A stretch of DNA of 64,000 bases. It comes from Tsukamurella pulmonis. GTDB lineage: Bacteria > Actinomycetota > Actinomycetes > Mycobacteriales > Mycobacteriaceae. Of this stretch, positions 1 through 10,563 are shown piece by piece (the first letter of the stretch is position 1; each line of letters starts with the position of its first letter). The DNA lies in contig NZ_FNLF01000002.1 in NCBI RefSeq assembly GCF_900103175.1, positions 806,001 through 870,000 of the forward strand. The letters are read 5' to 3'. The notes beneath the pieces were generated by a model. That model had not been told where the DNA came from. It was given only the letters and a program-made list of their open reading frames with translations, and ran no database searches. The translations under genes were made by a program, and so were the position numbers.

Positions 1-1
1 G

Positions 2-346
2 GAGCCGCACGATCCGCCCCGGGTGCTGCGCTCGCCCAGCGCCGAGATCGAGCTGCCCAAGTCGATGCTGCTCGTGCGGTACGCGCCAGTGCCCTACCGG
101 CGCACCGCCGATCACGCGAGCCGCGCTGAGATCCTGCGCCGTGACGAGCACACCTGCCAGTACGCGGGCTGCGGGGCGCGGGCGGCGACGATCGACCATG
201 TCTTCCCGCGTTCGCGCGGTGGCGGCAACACGTGGACCAACCTCGTCGCGTGCTGCGCGCCGTGCAACCACCGCAAGGCCGATCGCACCCCGCCGGAGGC
301 GGGCATGCGCCTGGTGCGCGAGCCCTTCCGCCCCGCGGCCGTCTGA
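2..346 (+). CDS. HNH endonuclease, 5' end cut by window
   Basis: The frame is open from the first bases of the window, so the true start lies upstream; an internal GTG at 23 is possible but would drop part of the preserved frame. The C-terminal half carries a compact HNH fold: paired cysteines (CQYAGC and CAPCN) that would hold a structural zinc, the IDHVFPRSRGG block with the catalytic His, then NTWTNL and HRKADR. This is the McrA-like HNH form common in actinobacterial chromosomes, often of unknown biological role (DNA nicking, restriction or repair). It ends seven bases before the convergent thiD stop. Family confidence is high; the substrate is unknown. Confidence 0.85.
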   Translation, partial: EPHDPPRVLRSPSAEIELPKSMLLVRYAPVPYRRTADHASRAEILRRDEHTCQYAGCGARAATIDHVFPRSRGGGNTWTNLVACCAPCNHRKADRTPPEAGMRLVREPFRPAAV

Positions 347-352
347 GTCCCG

Positions 353-3066
<2,714 letters not shown>

Positions 3067-3101
3067 GCACTACCGAGCGTAACGCACCCTGCGAGGAGAG
3101 G

Positions 3102-4232
3102 TCAGGCGATCCGCACACCGCGCGGCAGGTTCGCCGCCGGAACCCGCAGGCGGCGGGCTGCGAACGCCAGTCCGATGCCACCCAGCGCCAGATTCGCCAA
3201 CAGGCCCCAGGACCAGGTGCGACCTACTTCCCTGGTGTCGTCGCCGTAGCCACCGACGGACACCGAGTAGGCCTCGCCGTACCGCTCGGCGCACGTCTCG
3301 TCGTGATTCCTGTCGGCTCCGACGCGAACGTCGGACACCAGATCGGCGAGTTCGCCGAGGGTCGATTCGTCGGGGGCGGGGTCGCTCGAGGTGTAGTCCG
3401 CGTACCGGCGACCGTGGCCGCGGGCCTCGCGACCGGGATCGGACTGTGCGGCGGCATCGGCGAACACCACGGCGGGGTTGGCGGCCAGGACCCACCAGAT
3501 CCGTTCGGTGTGAGTGACTTCGACGTCTTCGCGGACCTCCGTGCACCGTCCGCTGCCGTCCGCTTTGTTATAGGCGAAGCGGGTCTGCACCGCCGACTGG
3601 GTGCCGACCGTGGCGGGAGCGAGCATCGCCGTGATCACGGGGAGTCCGATGAGCAGGAACAGCACCGCCAGCTGCGTCACCGCCGCGGAACCGATCGGAC
3701 GGGAGAACAGCGCGGACATTCCCAGCCCGAGACCGCAGTACGCGAGGAGCACGAGCGCGATGACAGCGATGCCGAGCAGGGAGAAGGCGACCGGATAGTG
3801 GGCCTCCACGATCGCCCAGATCAGGTACGGCGTCGAGACTAGGAGCAGGGCGCAGGAAGCGATCCATGCCCCGAGGAGCTTGCCCATGGCGATCTGGAAC
3901 CCGCTGGCGGGCGTCGCCTGGACCACCGCCAGCGTCGCGTCCTTGCGATCGCCGTTGATGGCCGTGGCCGTCATCGTCGGTGCGATCACCAGGCCGAGGA
4001 AGCCGACGAATCCCAGCACGATGAAGTAGAGATTCTCGGACCACCCGTTGTAAGCCCACGACGTCCGCGAGGTCGAGGACAGCGCGAACCAGAGTGAGCC
4101 GAAGACGACGAGGCTCACGACCAGGAAGAAGATCCCCAGCAGGACGCGCCAGCGGGTGGCGCGGGTGCGCTGGCGCAGTTCCAGGCCGACGATCACGCCG
4201 ACGGTGCGCCACCATCCGGTGAAGGTGCTCAT
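3102..4232 (-). CDS. ABC-2 type transporter permease
   Basis: This 376-residue integral membrane subunit has a short cytoplasmic N terminus (GLELRQRTRATRWR) and hydrophobic segments near residues 30-50, 75-95, 120-145, 150-175 and 185-210. A polar loop of about 110 residues (220-335) is probably extracellular, and a final membrane helix follows before the basic tail. This is the layout of the ABC-2/NatB-like permeases. Its start overlaps the stop of the ATPase gene upstream (ATGA), so the two form one transporter. The substrate is unknown. Confidence 0.88.
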   Translation of the reverse strand: MSTFTGWWRTVGVIVGLELRQRTRATRWRVLLGIFFLVVSLVVFGSLWFALSSTSRTSWAYNGWSENLYFIVLGFVGFLGLVIAPTMTATAINGDRKDATLAVVQATPASGFQIAMGKLLGAWIASCALLLVSTPYLIWAIVEAHYPVAFSLLGIAVIALVLLAYCGLGLGMSALFSRPIGSAAVTQLAVLFLLIGLPVITAMLAPATVGTQSAVQTRFAYNKADGSGRCTEVREDVEVTHTERIWWVLAANPAVVFADAAAQSDPGREARGHGRRYADYTSSDPAPDESTLGELADLVSDVRVGADRNHDETCAERYGEAYSVSVGGYGDDTREVGRTWSWGLLANLALGGIGLAFAARRLRVPAANLPRGVRIA

Positions 4233-5068
4233 GTGCGATCGGCCTCCAGTGCGAAGTAGGAGTCCTCGAGAGCGTTGGTGGCGCGGGCGAACTCGACCAC
4301 CCGGTCACCGTCGGCGATGCGCTGCGCGAGATGCGCGGCGGCATCGTCCTCGGAGGAGAACTCGAGGTACGTTCCGCCGCTCGGCGGTTCGCCGATCAAC
4401 CGGATGCGCCACCGGGTGGTGGTGGATTCGGGTGGTGGCTCGGTCCGGCCCCGTGCCATGAGCACCACCTCGTCGACCATCTCGCCGAGCTCGGACAGGA
4501 TGTGCGAGGAGACGAGGACGGCGACGCCGCTGTCGGCGAGCGCGCGCAGGGAATCGCGCAGCTCGAAGCGGGAGCGGGGGTCCATGCCGGAGGCGGGCTC
4601 GTCGAGCAGCAGGATCGGCGGGTGGTGCACCATCGCGCGGGCGAACCCGAGCCGCTGCTTCTGCCCGCGGGAGAGCACCTGCGCCGGCCGGTCCGCGAAC
4701 TCCGTCAGGTGCACGCGGGCCAGCAGGTCCTTCGCGCGGGCGTGGGCCTCCCCCGACGGGACGCCGTACAACTTCGCGAAGGTGGTCAGGATCTCGGTGG
4801 GGGTCAACGAATCCCACGTGCCGAAGACGTCGGGCATCCAGCCGATGCGGCCGCGCAGGTCCTCGGGAGCGATGGGTGCACCGTCGAGCTCGATGCTTCC
4901 GCCGGACGGCCGGAGCAACCCGGCGAGCATCAGCAGCAGGGTCGTCTTGCCGGCGCCGTTCGGACCGACCAGGCCGGTGATGCGGCCCGGGGCGAGAGTG
5001 AGGCTGGCGTCGGCCACCGCGACGTGCTGGGAGAAGGTCCGCGTGAGGCCGCGGGCGACGAGCGTCAT
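4229..5068 (-). CDS. ABC transporter ATP-binding protein (export type)
   Basis: This is a 279-residue nucleotide-binding subunit with Walker A GPNGAGKTT, Q-loop region GWMPD, signature LSRGQKQRLG, Walker B ILLLDEPASGMD and the switch His in VSSHILSE. The signature LSRGQ and the 'PASGMD' D-loop are typical of ATPases paired with ABC-2 permeases, and the partner permease follows with a four-base overlap. An earlier in-frame ATG at 5107 exists, but the family begins at MTLVARGLTRTF, so 5068 was chosen. The stretch 5069-5201 separates it from a divergent gene and holds no obvious operator. Confidence 0.93.
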   Translation of the reverse strand: MTLVARGLTRTFSQHVAVADASLTLAPGRITGLVGPNGAGKTTLLLMLAGLLRPSGGSIELDGAPIAPEDLRGRIGWMPDVFGTWDSLTPTEILTTFAKLYGVPSGEAHARAKDLLARVHLTEFADRPAQVLSRGQKQRLGFARAMVHHPPILLLDEPASGMDPRSRFELRDSLRALADSGVAVLVSSHILSELGEMVDEVVLMARGRTEPPPESTTTRWRIRLIGEPPSGGTYLEFSSEDDAAAHLAQRIADGDRVVEFARATNALEDSYFALEADRT

Positions 5069-5201
5069 GACTGCCACAGTAGTCGCAGTTCGATATTCAC
5101 GATCCACAAATGTGACGGATGTGAAAACACTCCCCGCGTGTTCGCCGACTTGTCGGAGTTCGGGCGTACGGTGGGGTGACCCGCATCACATGGAGGTGTT
5201 C

Positions 5202-5543
5202 ATGGCTGACAAGGTCGAGGTTCCCCCGCCCACGCTGGAACTGGGGGAGTCGCTGCGTCTGTTCGACAATCCGGTGCGCGACCGGTACGAACTCTGGTCG
5301 GGCGACGAGCTCATCGGAGTGGAGGGGTACGAGGTCACCGAGCAGGGGGATGTGATCCTGCTGCACACGGTGGTCATGGAGAAGTTCGGCAAGCAGGGCT
5401 TCGCCCGTGCGCTGGTCTCCGGCGTCCTGGACGACCTGCGTTCGCGGGGTCGCCGCGTGATCCCCGTGTGCACCTACGTGCGCTCGTTCCTCACCCGGTT
5501 CCCGCAGTATCAGGACGTGGTCGCCTCGGCGGCGCACACCTAG
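5202..5543 (+). CDS. Small GNAT-like N-acetyltransferase
   Basis: A 113-residue protein of the short GNAT-like family resembling E. coli YjdJ. The acetyl-CoA loop (GKQGFARALVSGVLDDL) and the following VIPVCTYVRSFLTRFPQY segment are the diagnostic core; substrates of this family are generally unknown. The ATG at 5202 has GGAGG five bases upstream, which favours it over an in-frame ATG at 5190. Its TAG stop shares the four bases CTAG with the stop of the convergent DUF1990 gene. Confidence 0.85.
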   Translation: MADKVEVPPPTLELGESLRLFDNPVRDRYELWSGDELIGVEGYEVTEQGDVILLHTVVMEKFGKQGFARALVSGVLDDLRSRGRRVIPVCTYVRSFLTRFPQYQDVVASAAHT

Positions 5544-6025
5544 CGGTCCGGCCGGCGCAGCGCCCGCACGTACCGGGCGCGCGCCACCCGCTGCGCGACG
5601 AGCAGGAGTGGGAAGGCCCACCGCCATGGTCCGCCCGGTGCCGGCCGCGTCAGTGAGCGGATCGTCAGGAGCACCGCGGCGCCGTCGCGGTGCACGACGA
5701 AGGCCTCCTCGCCGCGCACCGGATGCCCCGGGAGTGCGCGGTAGGAGAAGCCGACGCGCTCGGCGGAGCGCACCACGTCGAGGACCTGCACCGGCTCGCG
5801 CACGGTGACGCCCGCGAGGCCGGCCGTCACGACGAGGCGCTGCCCGGATGTCGCGGGTCCGTCGGACGAGACCGCGAAGCCGCTGCGAGTCTTGACCGCC
5901 CAGCGGAGCACGTCGTGCGCGGCGCGGGCGAAATCGTCGTCGCCGTGGCCGATCGTCGCGGTGATCTCCGAACGCCTGAACTGGGCGGGCGTGCTGTCCC
6001 AGGTGGGCGCATCGGGCCGCGTCAT
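5540..6025 (-). CDS. DUF1990 family protein
   Basis: A 161-residue protein of the DUF1990 family, a widespread actinobacterial group with no assigned biochemistry. The family pattern is clear: RRSEITATIGHG, a central VKTRSGFAV, FSYRALPGHPVRGEEAF and a C-terminal LTRPAPGGPW. Its ATG overlaps the stop of the acetyltransferase gene upstream, so it is probably co-translated with it. Its stop overlaps that of the convergent small GNAT gene through CTAG. Function is not inferred. Confidence 0.85.
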   Translation of the reverse strand: MTRPDAPTWDSTPAQFRRSEITATIGHGDDDFARAAHDVLRWAVKTRSGFAVSSDGPATSGQRLVVTAGLAGVTVREPVQVLDVVRSAERVGFSYRALPGHPVRGEEAFVVHRDGAAVLLTIRSLTRPAPGGPWRWAFPLLLVAQRVARARYVRALRRPDR

Positions 6026-6909
6026 CGGAGCTCGGTCCAGTAGTGGTAGCCGTGGTGCCGGATGAATCCGTTCGCGCCGTAGAGGCTTCGCGCGGCGGTG
6101 TTCTCGTGGGTGACCTCGAGGAAGACCCGCTGTGCGCCCCGCTGGGCCGCCCTCGCCCGTAGCGCGGCGAGCAGGCGGGTGGCGTGCCCGCGCCGGCGGT
6201 GGGCGGGGGAGACGGCCATCGAGCCGAGAGCGCCCCAGAGCGTCCCCGCCGCGTCGGCGATGAGTGCCAGTCGCCCCGCGGCCACGGGGGCGCCGCCGGT
6301 GTCCATGAGCGTCGCGAACAGGGCGGTCCCGTCCACGGAGGTGACCAACGGCTCCGCCGCGCCGGTCAGCGCCAGCCATGTCCGATCCGGCGCGTCCGCG
6401 AACCGGACGTCGGATTCCGGGCCGGCCGTGGCGGGCGCGGTGAGGACGTCCGTCGGCTGGACCACCGGAGCCAGCGCGGTCGCGCCGCGCAGGAGCCGGT
6501 CGGACAGCGTCAGGTGCAGGGGCAGACCGCGTTCGGCGTACCAGGCGCGCACGCGGTCGAGCCGGTCGAGCGAGGCGTCGGGATGCAGCGGCGCCGCGCA
6601 GCTCGCCCGGTTCCCCGGCACCCCGGGTGCGGCGCGACAGAGCCAGCCGTCGACCCACTCGCGCTCCATCGACCACCACGACCGGGCGCGCGCGAGGTCG
6701 AGCGAGCGGATCTCGCTCGCCCGCACCGGTCGGGGAGGCACCGTCTTCGCCCGGACGACGTCGGCGCGAGGGATCAGGTGCTCCGCGCCGTCCCGGTCCG
6801 CCCGGACGAGCAGGGCGTCACCGTCGGCGAGCAGGGTGCCGATGACGTCCGAGGCCTGCCCGGACGGCAGCAGCCGCCGGATCACCACCCGGTCGCCGGG
6901 GACGGGCAC
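6022..6909 (-). CDS. GNAT family N-acetyltransferase (Rv0428c-like)
   Basis: A 295-residue protein in two parts. The first 60 or so residues form a small beta-rich domain (VVIRRLLPSGQASDVIGTLL) and the rest is GNAT-like, ending with a typical acetyl-CoA loop (AVSPAHRRRGHATRLLAAL) and the ENTAARSLYGANGF segment. Length, architecture and its place just after def match Rv0428c of M. tuberculosis. The acceptor substrate is unknown. It lies one base after the def stop and overlaps DUF1990, forming a def-GNAT-DUF1990 run on the minus strand. Confidence 0.88.
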   Translation of the reverse strand: MPVPGDRVVIRRLLPSGQASDVIGTLLADGDALLVRADRDGAEHLIPRADVVRAKTVPPRPVRASEIRSLDLARARSWWSMEREWVDGWLCRAAPGVPGNRASCAAPLHPDASLDRLDRVRAWYAERGLPLHLTLSDRLLRGATALAPVVQPTDVLTAPATAGPESDVRFADAPDRTWLALTGAAEPLVTSVDGTALFATLMDTGGAPVAAGRLALIADAAGTLWGALGSMAVSPAHRRRGHATRLLAALRARAAQRGAQRVFLEVTHENTAARSLYGANGFIRHHGYHYWTELR

Positions 6910-6910
6910 G

Positions 6911-7501
6911 TCAGTGACCGAAGGGGTCTTCGACGGTGCCCGGCACCCAGGTCAGACCGGGCTCGGTCCAGCCCTGCTTCTTGATGAACTTCTTCGCCTG
7001 CCGCGCGTAGCGGCCGGTGAGCACGTCGGTGTAGAGGAAGCCGTCGAGGTGGCCGGTCTCGTGCTGCAGCATCCGCGCGAAGAACCCGGTGCCCTCGATC
7101 TCGACCTTCTCGCCGTTGCGGTCGGTGCCGACGACCTTCGCCCAGTCCGCGCGGCCCGTCGGGAAGGACTCACCGGGGACGGAGAGGCAGCCCTCCCAGT
7201 CCTCGTCGGGGTCCGGCATCGTCTCGGGGATCTCGGAGGTGGTCAGGACGGGGTTGATCACCTCGCCGCGGCGGCGCTCGCCGCTCTCCTCGTCGGGGCA
7301 GTCGTAGACGAACAGGCGCAGGTCGCGCCCCACTTGATTGCCGGCGAGGCCGACGCCGTTGGCGACGTCCATCGTCTCGTACATGTCGTCGAGCAGGGCG
7401 ACGATCTCAGCCGACGGCTTGCCGTCCGCATCCAGCTCGACGGGCGTCGTGGGGGTGTGCAGCACGGGGTCGCCGACGATGACGATGGGGAGAACGGACA
7501 T
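6911..7501 (-). CDS. def: Peptide deformylase
   Basis: It removes the formyl group from the initiator methionine of new proteins. The 196-residue protein carries all three metal-site motifs: [19 protein letters not shown] with the metal-binding Cys, and HETGHLDG with the two metal-binding His residues and the catalytic Glu. The ATG at 7501 yields the family N terminus ([15 protein letters not shown]); longer upstream readings are not conserved in character. It matches Rv0429c in context and is divergent from the DUF3263 gene. Confidence 0.97.
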   Translation of the reverse strand: MSVLPIVIVGDPVLHTPTTPVELDADGKPSAEIVALLDDMYETMDVANGVGLAGNQVGRDLRLFVYDCPDEESGERRRGEVINPVLTTSEIPETMPDPDEDWEGCLSVPGESFPTGRADWAKVVGTDRNGEKVEIEGTGFFARMLQHETGHLDGFLYTDVLTGRYARQAKKFIKKQGWTEPGLTWVPGTVEDPFGH

Positions 7502-7674
7502 GGGGGACACGGTAGTCGGGCGGGTTCGGGGACGCACCCGCGCACCGTCCGGTCGAGCGGCCTCGACACCCCGGCCGATCCGCGACACGCCCCCGTAGCC
7601 CCGCGACGCCGCCCGCGGCCGTGGTTAGATTGACGCGAACTACAGAAGTGTTATTTCGAATGCGAGGGGAACGC

Positions 7675-8001
7675 ATGGAGGGCGCCGGTGCGGCCGCGCA
7701 GAACACGGTCCGAACTGACGCGCAGCCCGTCGACGAGCGCGGCGAGGACGGCCTGACCAGGCGCGAACACGACATCCTGGCCTTCGAGCGCCAGTGGTGG
7801 AAGTACGCGGGCGCCAAGGAGGACGCGATCAAGGAGCTCTTCGGGCTCTCCGCGACGCGCTACTACCAGGTGCTCAACGCCCTGGTCGACACGCCCGAGG
7901 CGCTGGCCGCCGACCCCATGCTCGTCAAGCGGCTGCGCCGCGTCCGCGCGAGCCGGCAGAAGGCCCGTGCCGCCCGCAAGCTCGGCTTCGAGATCACGTG
8001 A
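7675..8001 (+). CDS. DUF3263 domain protein (Rv0430-like)
   Basis: A 108-residue protein with the compact DUF3263 fold: LTRREHDILAFERQWWKYAGAKEDAIKELFGLSATRYYQVLN, followed by a basic tail ([22 protein letters not shown]). The helical core resembles a small DNA-binding or sigma-like helix-turn-helix, but no function is proven. The ATG at 7675 has GAGGGGA five bases upstream; ATGs further upstream lack such a site. The same gene follows divergent def in M. tuberculosis (Rv0430). Confidence 0.88.
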   Translation: MEGAGAAAQNTVRTDAQPVDERGEDGLTRREHDILAFERQWWKYAGAKEDAIKELFGLSATRYYQVLNALVDTPEALAADPMLVKRLRRVRASRQKARAARKLGFEIT

Positions 8002-8020
8002 TCCGATACAGTCGGGTGTC

Positions 8021-8488
8021 GTGAGCACACAGAACACCCGCGCCGTCCCGATCCGGACGATCATCATGATCCTGATCTCGGCCGCGATCATCCTCGCGGC
8101 CGTCGGCGTCCACGGGCTCGTGACGCGCAACGACGATCCGCAGGCCGCGCTCAACGCCCAGGAGGAGAAGATCCAGGCCGCCGCCACGCAGACGGCGAAG
8201 CCCGCTGCGGACACGCCGCCGGTCTGCCTGCTCTCCGTCGCCAAGGCACCCGTCGCCGACACCCGTGATCGCCTGAAGAAGGCCGGCATCACCGTGCAGG
8301 GCGAGAACGCCGCCGCCTGGCCGAACCGGCCCGCCGCGCCGCGCGCGACCACCGTGTTCTTCGACGAGGGCGGCGAGGCCGCCGCCGAGACGGTCTCCAC
8401 CGCGATCCCCGGATCCGCCACCGCACCGCGGCCCGCGGGGCTCGAGGCGTGCGAGGGTGAGCTCGCCGTCGCCGTCGTGAAAAAGTAG
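8021..8488 (+). CDS. LytR_C domain membrane protein (Rv0431-like)
   Basis: A 155-residue single-pass protein. After a short polar start there is a membrane helix at about residues 12-32 (IIMILISAAIILAAVGVHG), a linker, and an extracytoplasmic LytR_C-type domain beginning near VCLLSVAK and including VADTRDRLKKAGITV. This domain is found alone or at the end of LytR-CpsA-Psr cell-wall ligases. The GTG start lies 19 bases after the DUF3263 stop, and context matches Rv0431. A wall-associated role is inferred only. Confidence 0.82.
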   Translation: MSTQNTRAVPIRTIIMILISAAIILAAVGVHGLVTRNDDPQAALNAQEEKIQAAATQTAKPAADTPPVCLLSVAKAPVADTRDRLKKAGITVQGENAAAWPNRPAAPRATTVFFDEGGEAAAETVSTAIPGSATAPRPAGLEACEGELAVAVVKK

Positions 8489-8607
8489 CCCGCGACGAGC
8501 CGACCGGGGACCTGTCCCGCGCCGCGACAGCGGCCCCGATATGATTTCGGGCAACACCAGCCCCAGGGCGGCCCAGCCCCAGGTAGCCGTTCCATAAGGA
8601 GTCATCG

Positions 8608-9342
8608 ATGACGAAGCGTCAGTTCCTCGCCCCGATCGCGATCCTTCCGGTGGCGGCCATCGCCCTGTCGGGCTGCACGACCAACGAGGAGCCCGCGGAC
8701 AGCCCCGGAACGACGCCCGCCGTCGTCACGGGCGCGACGGTGCCCGCCCAGGGCCCCGTCCGCAGCCTCGACCCCAACGCCCACGGCGAGGAGCCCGCGG
8801 GCGGCGAGAGCGCGCCGTCGTCCGGCGCCGCCGAGGCGTCGCTCGTCAAGCCCGACGGCAGCAGCGCCGGCAAGGCCACCTTCTCGGAGAAGGACGGCGT
8901 CGTCGTGGTCGACGTGCGCGTCACCGGCCTGCCGGCCGGCTTCCACGGCATGCACATCCACGAGGTGGGCAAGTGCGAGCCGAACTCGGTCGCCAAGAAC
9001 GGCGCCCCCGGCTCGGCCACCAACTTCGGCTCGGCGGGCGGCCACTGGCAGAAGCCGGGCGCCTCGGGCCACCCGATGACCGGCGACCTGGTCTCGATCT
9101 ACGTCAACGCCAACGGCACGGGCCAGACGGTCACCAGCACCGGCGCGTTCACCCTCGCGGACATCAAGAAGAACGCCGAGGGCAACGCCCTGATGATCCA
9201 CGCGGGCCCGGACAACTTCGGCAACATCCCGTCCTCGCGCTACGCCAACGTCGTTCCCGGCCAGCCGGTGCCCGACGAGACCACCCTGAGCACCGGCGAC
9301 GCCGGCGGGCGCATCGCCTGCGGCGTGATCAAGGTCGGTTAG
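8608..9342 (+). CDS. sodC: Cu/Zn superoxide dismutase lipoprotein
   Basis: A 244-residue secreted enzyme that converts superoxide to peroxide and oxygen at the cell surface. It begins with a lipoprotein signal peptide (lipobox LSGC, Cys23), then an Ala/Gly/Ser-rich linker. The SOD core has HGMHIHEVGKCEPNS (copper ligands and the first disulfide Cys), the zinc loop around GGHWQKPGASGHPMTGDL, and RIACGVI with the second disulfide Cys. An AAGGAG ribosome site precedes the ATG. It corresponds to Rv0432. Confidence 0.96.
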   Translation: MTKRQFLAPIAILPVAAIALSGCTTNEEPADSPGTTPAVVTGATVPAQGPVRSLDPNAHGEEPAGGESAPSSGAAEASLVKPDGSSAGKATFSEKDGVVVVDVRVTGLPAGFHGMHIHEVGKCEPNSVAKNGAPGSATNFGSAGGHWQKPGASGHPMTGDLVSIYVNANGTGQTVTSTGAFTLADIKKNAEGNALMIHAGPDNFGNIPSSRYANVVPGQPVPDETTLSTGDAGGRIACGVIKVG

Positions 9343-9344
9343 TC

Positions 9345-10481
9345 ATCGAGCCCGTCGCCTTCGCGGCGTCGCCGCGGCCGACGATCGGTGTCGAATGGGA
9401 ATTCGCACTCGTCGACCGCGAGACCTCGGACCTGGTCAGTAGGGCCGGGGAGCTGTTCGACGGGGTGCGGGCCTCCCGCCCGGACATCGCCTCCCAGGTG
9501 CACTCGGAGATGCTCCGCAACACCGTCGAGGTGGTGACGGGCGTCTGTGAGAACACCGCCGAGGCGATGGCGGACCTGGCGGCGGTGATCCGCGCGGTGC
9601 GCGAGACCTCCGACCCGATGGGCGTGGAGCTCTTCGGTGCGGGCACGCACCCGTTCGCGCAGTGGAACGCGCAGCAGCTCACCGAGAACCCGCGCTACGA
9701 CGAGTTGATCGCCCGCACCCAGTGGTGGGGCCGGCAGATGCTGATCTGGGGCGTGCACGTGCACGTCGGGGTGAACCATCGCGACAAGGTGCTGCCGATC
9801 ATCTCGGCGCTGCTCAACCACTACCCGCACCTGCTGGCGCTCTCCGCCAGCTCTCCGATGTGGGGCGGCCACGACACCGGCTACGCGAGCACCCGCGCGA
9901 TGATGTTCCAGCAGTTGCCCACCGCGGGCCTGCCCTTCCAGTTCGAGCGGTGGAGCGAGTTCGAGCGCTTCGTGCACGACCAGAAGACGACCGGGATCAT
10001 CGATGATCTCAACGAGATCCGCTGGGACATCCGGCCCGCGTGCCACCTGGGCACCATCGAGGTGCGGATCTGCGACGGGATGTCCTCGTTCGCGGAGCTC
10101 GAGGCCGTGGTCGCGCTGATCCACTGCCTCGTCGTGTGGCTCGACGGCCGGCTCGACGCCGGCGAGACCCTGCCGACGCTGCCGCCGTGGCACGTGCAGG
10201 AGAACAAGTGGCGCGCCGCCCGCTACGGCCTCGACGCCATCATCATCCAGGACGCCGACAACAACGAGCGCCTGGTCACCGAGGACCTCGACGACCTGCT
10301 CGAGCAGCTGGCGCCCATCGCCCGCCGGCTCGGCTGCACCCGCGAGCTGGAGGCCGTCGCCGCGATCCCGCGCCACGGCGCCTCCTACCAGCGGCAGCGG
10401 ATGGTCGCCGACGGGGTGTGCAGCACCGACGCGTACCGCGACGTGGTCCGGTCGGTGACCGGCGAGCTGATCCTGCCGTAG
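9345..10481 (+). CDS. Glutamate-cysteine ligase-like (YbdK family), non-ATG start
   Basis: A carboxylate-amine ligase of the YbdK/GCS2 family, counterpart of Rv0433, of about 378 residues. Conserved blocks include GVEWEFALVD near the N terminus, ELFGAGTHPFAQW, WGRQMLIWGVHVHVGVN, ENKWRAARYGLDA and GASYQRQRM. Family members can join glutamate and cysteine, but the physiological role here is not known, since these bacteria normally use mycothiol. No ATG, GTG or TTG lies between the sodC coding region and GVEWEF in this frame. The best fit is an ATC codon at 9345, three bases after the sodC stop, with AAGG ten bases before it. The start is therefore uncertain. Confidence 0.85.
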   Translation: MEPVAFAASPRPTIGVEWEFALVDRETSDLVSRAGELFDGVRASRPDIASQVHSEMLRNTVEVVTGVCENTAEAMADLAAVIRAVRETSDPMGVELFGAGTHPFAQWNAQQLTENPRYDELIARTQWWGRQMLIWGVHVHVGVNHRDKVLPIISALLNHYPHLLALSASSPMWGGHDTGYASTRAMMFQQLPTAGLPFQFERWSEFERFVHDQKTTGIIDDLNEIRWDIRPACHLGTIEVRICDGMSSFAELEAVVALIHCLVVWLDGRLDAGETLPTLPPWHVQENKWRAARYGLDAIIIQDADNNERLVTEDLDDLLEQLAPIARRLGCTRELEAVAAIPRHGASYQRQRMVADGVCSTDAYRDVVRSVTGELILP

Positions 10482-10531
10482 ACGCGGCGGGCCGGGCGAG
10501 GGCTCTGCACCCATAGACGTATTCGTCTTTG

Positions 10532-10554
10532 TTAACGATAATCGTTGTCGTTAA
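10532..10554. promoter_or_regulatory. Fur/Zur-type operator before the metallophore operon
   Basis: Seven-base inverted arms TTAACGA and TCGTTAA flank a nine-base centre. Inside is a perfect 6-1-6 inverted repeat AACGAT-A-ATCGTT, the spacing used by Fur-superfamily repressors (Fur, Zur, Nur). It differs from the IdeR/DtxR consensus seen elsewhere in this window. It ends ten bases before the GTG of the permease gene and includes GATAAT, a plausible -10 hexamer, so binding would block transcription. Metal identity is inferred; zinc is my first guess. Confidence 0.65.
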
Positions 10555-10563
10555 TGTTGCCGC

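Noticed and set aside
9300-9400. Frameshift between sodC and the YbdK gene
   Set aside because: Both proteins are complete with family-like ends, and the junction needs no fusion; the absent start codon is the simpler observation.
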